Origin: Candidatus Aminicenantota bacterium
Lineage (GTDB): Bacteria > Acidobacteriota > Aminicenantia > Aminicenantales > Aminicenantaceae
Reading direction: 5' to 3'
Length of the DNA stretch: 8,262 bases
Assembly: GCA_023135995.1 (NCBI GenBank)
Contig: JAGLRY010000454.1
Location: 1-8,262 of the forward strand
Shown: positions 7,115 to 8,262 of the stretch, in pieces
Layout: every line of letters starts with the position of its first letter
Position numbering within the stretch: position 1 is the first letter of the stretch
Program-made: the position numbers and the translations under genes
Notes under the pieces: model-generated
What the model was told of the DNA's origin: nothing
What the model saw: the letters and a program-made list of their open reading frames with translations, nothing else
The model's database searches: none

Positions 7115-7472
7115 TTTTTGCCTCCTTTTTCTTTTTAATAACTCGCCAGCCAAGTCGTATCAGGGGGAAGAGGTACCAGTACCTGCGAGAGGGTCGAATG
7201 ATTCTCATGACCAAGAACGTAGAAATCTCAGCTAATCCACTGGCGCTTTGTTTGGTCGCCTTGACGATTTCACCCATATCGTCAATTTTGCCATTTATCT
7301 TTTCGCCAGTGTCCTGTAAGCGCTTGACTAGTGCATTTATTTCGAAGAGAGTTCTCTCTCCCTCTTTGGCTGTTTTTTTCAGCTGGATCATGAGCATAAC
7401 CAAGTAAGTGATCGCAACCACTACAGCAATGGTTATCACCAAGAACAGGAATTGGTTTAATGTTAACGACAT
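7104..7472 (-). CDS. DUF948-like single-helix membrane protein (YtxG-like)
   Basis: Small membrane protein of unknown function, 122 aa. Residues 7-29 are one strongly hydrophobic N-terminal helix. They are followed by a polar helical stretch with heptad-like spacing (about 33-85, LKKTAKEGERTLFEINALVK and onward), typical of DUF948 proteins, which resemble chemotaxis-receptor stalks. The C-terminus is basic and aromatic (RPSRRYWYLF near 93-102, ending in KKKKEAKNGR). Pairing with a YtxH gene matches ytxG-ytxH, the sigma-B/sigma-H stress operon of B. subtilis, which supports the family call although sequence similarity alone is weak. The ATG has no Shine-Dalgarno but is preceded directly by promoter elements, so the mRNA may be leaderless. 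The stop codon TAG lies inside the start of ytxH. Confidence 0.75.
   Translation of the reverse strand: MSLTLNQFLFLVITIAVVVAITYLVMLMIQLKKTAKEGERTLFEINALVKRLQDTGEKINGKIDDMGEIVKATKQSASGLAEISTFLVMRIIRPSRRYWYLFPLIRLGWRVIKKKKEAKNGR
7121..7125 (-). promoter_or_regulatory. ribosome-binding site deciding the ytxH start
   Basis: The minus strand reads AAAAAGGAGG, then six bases (CAAAAA), then ATG. This perfect GGAGG sits inside the 3' end of the DUF948-like gene and picks the ATG at 7112-7114 over the in-frame ATG at 7151-7153. Confidence 0.85.
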
Positions 7473-7479
7473 CGTACTA

Positions 7480-7510
7480 ATTAGATAGAATAATTGTTCG
7501 CTTTTGTCAA
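7480..7510 (-). promoter_or_regulatory. candidate promoter of the DUF948-ytxH pair, leaderless geometry
   Basis: The minus strand has a perfect TTGACA at 7505-7510. The best -10 candidates are TCTAAT (7480-7485, five of six, 19-base spacer) and TATCTA (7482-7487, three of six, optimal 17-base spacer). Transcription would begin within about three bases of the ATG at 7470-7472, leaving no room for a ribosome-binding site, and none is seen. The AT-rich spacer fits a housekeeping promoter; no sigma-B or sigma-H pattern was recognised. Confidence 0.5.
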
Positions 7511-7542
7511 TTCAATATTCTCTGCTGTCTGTTAGTGGCACG

Positions 7543-7569
7543 GTGTATGCTGGATATTTTGTCATACAC
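7543..7569. repeat. perfect 7-bp inverted repeat, 13-base spacer (operator or hairpin)
   Basis: GTGTATG at 7543-7549 is exactly mirrored by CATACAC at 7563-7569 around the 13-base AT-rich centre. It lies in the 122-base gap between the 192-aa membrane protein gene and the DUF948-like gene, about 30 bases upstream of the TTGACA box. As RNA it would make a weak hairpin for transcripts from the upstream gene, but no T-run follows it on either strand, so a standard intrinsic terminator is unlikely. A regulator half-site pair is the alternative. Confidence 0.4.
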
Positions 7570-7594
7570 AGGGATATGGAACTTGCGATATTTG

Positions 7595-8173
7595 TTATTT
7601 ATAAAGGATCTTTTTTATGTCTTTCAGGTTGTATTCTTCTTCGATCTTATCCAGAATGGCCGTTAAGTTTTTTCTTTCTTGAGACAACAGAGCCTGTTCC
7701 CATTCGTTGAGCGTCCGGGAGGTTATAAAGAGCCGGCTTTTTCGTGAGATCTTGTTGATCCCCTTCAGGGCTTGCCAGTGTGTGAACATGATCAAGGCCA
7801 GGACTCCAAAAAAGACATTGGGCCCCGGGAGTAACGCCAACAGACCGCTTACAGGAAGAAGGATGGCCTCCCCAACGAGGAGGAGGATGTGCTTTGTCCT
7901 CTGTTTTTGGAGGAATAAGAAAAACTTGATCTTGAGGCGTTTCTCATCCAATCGCCCCGAATGGAGAATTTCCACGCTGTCTTCATTGAGTTTGAGAGCT
8001 CTGGCAAAGGCCTGTTCTTGGGCAAGGATCCTCTTGGGTAAAAGCATGAGCCGTTTTTTAGCTTCTTCCCAGAGTTTTTCCAGTCGGGTGAACTTGACCT
8101 GGATATTTTGAATGGGCTCTGAGGAGAAAAATCTGTATTTTTGGCGGTAATCTTGGACAAAAAAATACTTCAT
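7595..8173 (-). CDS. two-helix membrane protein, possibly Mit_KHE1-like (K+/H+ exchange-related)
   Basis: Protein of uncertain function, 192 aa from the chosen ATG. Residues 1-90 are soluble, charged and probably helical. A hydrophobic pair follows, about 95-116 and 119-132, joined by LLPGPNV (114-120), then THWQALKGINK (131-141) and a charged C-terminal tail rich in Glu and Lys. The arrangement of a helix, a P-G-P-N turn, a second helix and H-W-x-A-x-x-G recalls the family first described as mitochondrial K+/H+ exchange-related (PF10173), which also has bacterial members; I recognise this from memory and it is tentative. The ATG at 8171-8173 is chosen because GGAG at 8181-8184 stands 7 bases upstream; in-frame ATGs at 8194 and 8242 have no such site. 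No link to the neighbouring metabolic genes is evident, and the following gene has its own promoter. Confidence 0.8.
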   Translation of the reverse strand: MKYFFVQDYRQKYRFFSSEPIQNIQVKFTRLEKLWEEAKKRLMLLPKRILAQEQAFARALKLNEDSVEILHSGRLDEKRLKIKFFLFLQKQRTKHILLLVGEAILLPVSGLLALLPGPNVFFGVLALIMFTHWQALKGINKISRKSRLFITSRTLNEWEQALLSQERKNLTAILDKIEEEYNLKDIKKILYK

Positions 8174-8180
8174 CGGTGTG

Positions 8181-8184
8181 CTCC
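8181..8184 (-). promoter_or_regulatory. ribosome-binding site deciding the start of the 192-aa membrane protein
   Basis: GGAG on the minus strand, seven bases from the ATG at 8171-8173. It supports the 192-aa form over the 199- and 215-aa forms that begin at 8194 and 8242. The remaining bases up to 8262 hold an AT-rich stretch with TATTAT (8230-8235) but no matching -35 box, so no promoter is called. Confidence 0.55.
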
Positions 8185-8262
8185 ATTTTACCATTACAGA
8201 AGGAAAGAGAAAACGGTTTTTTCCATCACATAATAAAATCAATTAACCTGGATTATTCACGA

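Noticed and set aside
7115..7153. Longer ytxH form starting at 7153 (13 extra residues, Arg/Lys-rich)
   Set aside because: The perfect GGAGG six bases before 7114 and the family's normal N-terminus favour the shorter form. The extra codons are the out-of-frame 3' end of the DUF948-like gene.
7504..7710. 68-codon plus-strand frame across the 122-base intergenic gap
   Set aside because: It would start at TTG without a Shine-Dalgarno and ends inside the 192-aa membrane protein gene in antisense. No family resemblance seen.

Overview
The window is an ordinary-looking bacterial chromosomal segment of medium GC. Seven genes, all on the minus strand, fill nearly all of it. In transcription order, from high to low coordinates, they are: a two-helix membrane protein distantly resembling the mitochondrial K+/H+-exchange-related family (7595-8173); a DUF948-like single-helix membrane protein (7104-7472); a YtxH-family protein (6791-7114); enolase (5421-6716); the catalytic large subunit of a two-component methylmalonyl-CoA mutase (3750-5351); a secreted M20 amidohydrolase (2400-3701); and a full-length ComEC DNA-uptake channel (1-2388). 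No RNA gene, mobile element, CRISPR array or rearrangement was seen.

The organism is a bacterium, because enolase, ComEC, YtxH and DUF948 are all of bacterial type. It carries a B12-dependent propionyl/methylmalonyl-CoA route and exports a peptidase-like hydrolase, which would fit a peptide- or amino-acid-using heterotroph. The gene mix would suit an uncultured lineage such as Acidobacteriota or Aminicenantes, but that is a guess and nothing in the window proves it.

Layout: the DUF948 and YtxH genes overlap by 11 bases and form a couple like ytxG-ytxH of Bacillus subtilis. They lie behind a promoter with a perfect TTGACA box. Enolase follows after 74 bases with its own good ribosome-binding site. 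The mutase follows after 69 bases, has no close ribosome-binding site, and is preceded by a strong but misplaced G-rich one. The M20 gene has its own promoter-like TTGACT-17-TAATAT, and comEC follows it by 11 bases, probably co-transcribed.

The most interesting points are not gene content. First, two genes (DUF948-like and M20) have promoter elements so close to the ATG, and no Shine-Dalgarno, that their mRNAs look leaderless, while other genes in the same window have clear Shine-Dalgarno sites. Second, ComEC keeps its HxHxDH metal motif but has Leu where the usual YGHP motif has His. Third, the mutase leader has an optimally spaced Shine-Dalgarno in front of a TTG-started three-codon frame that ends nine bases before the real start. 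I found no clearly new biological system here.
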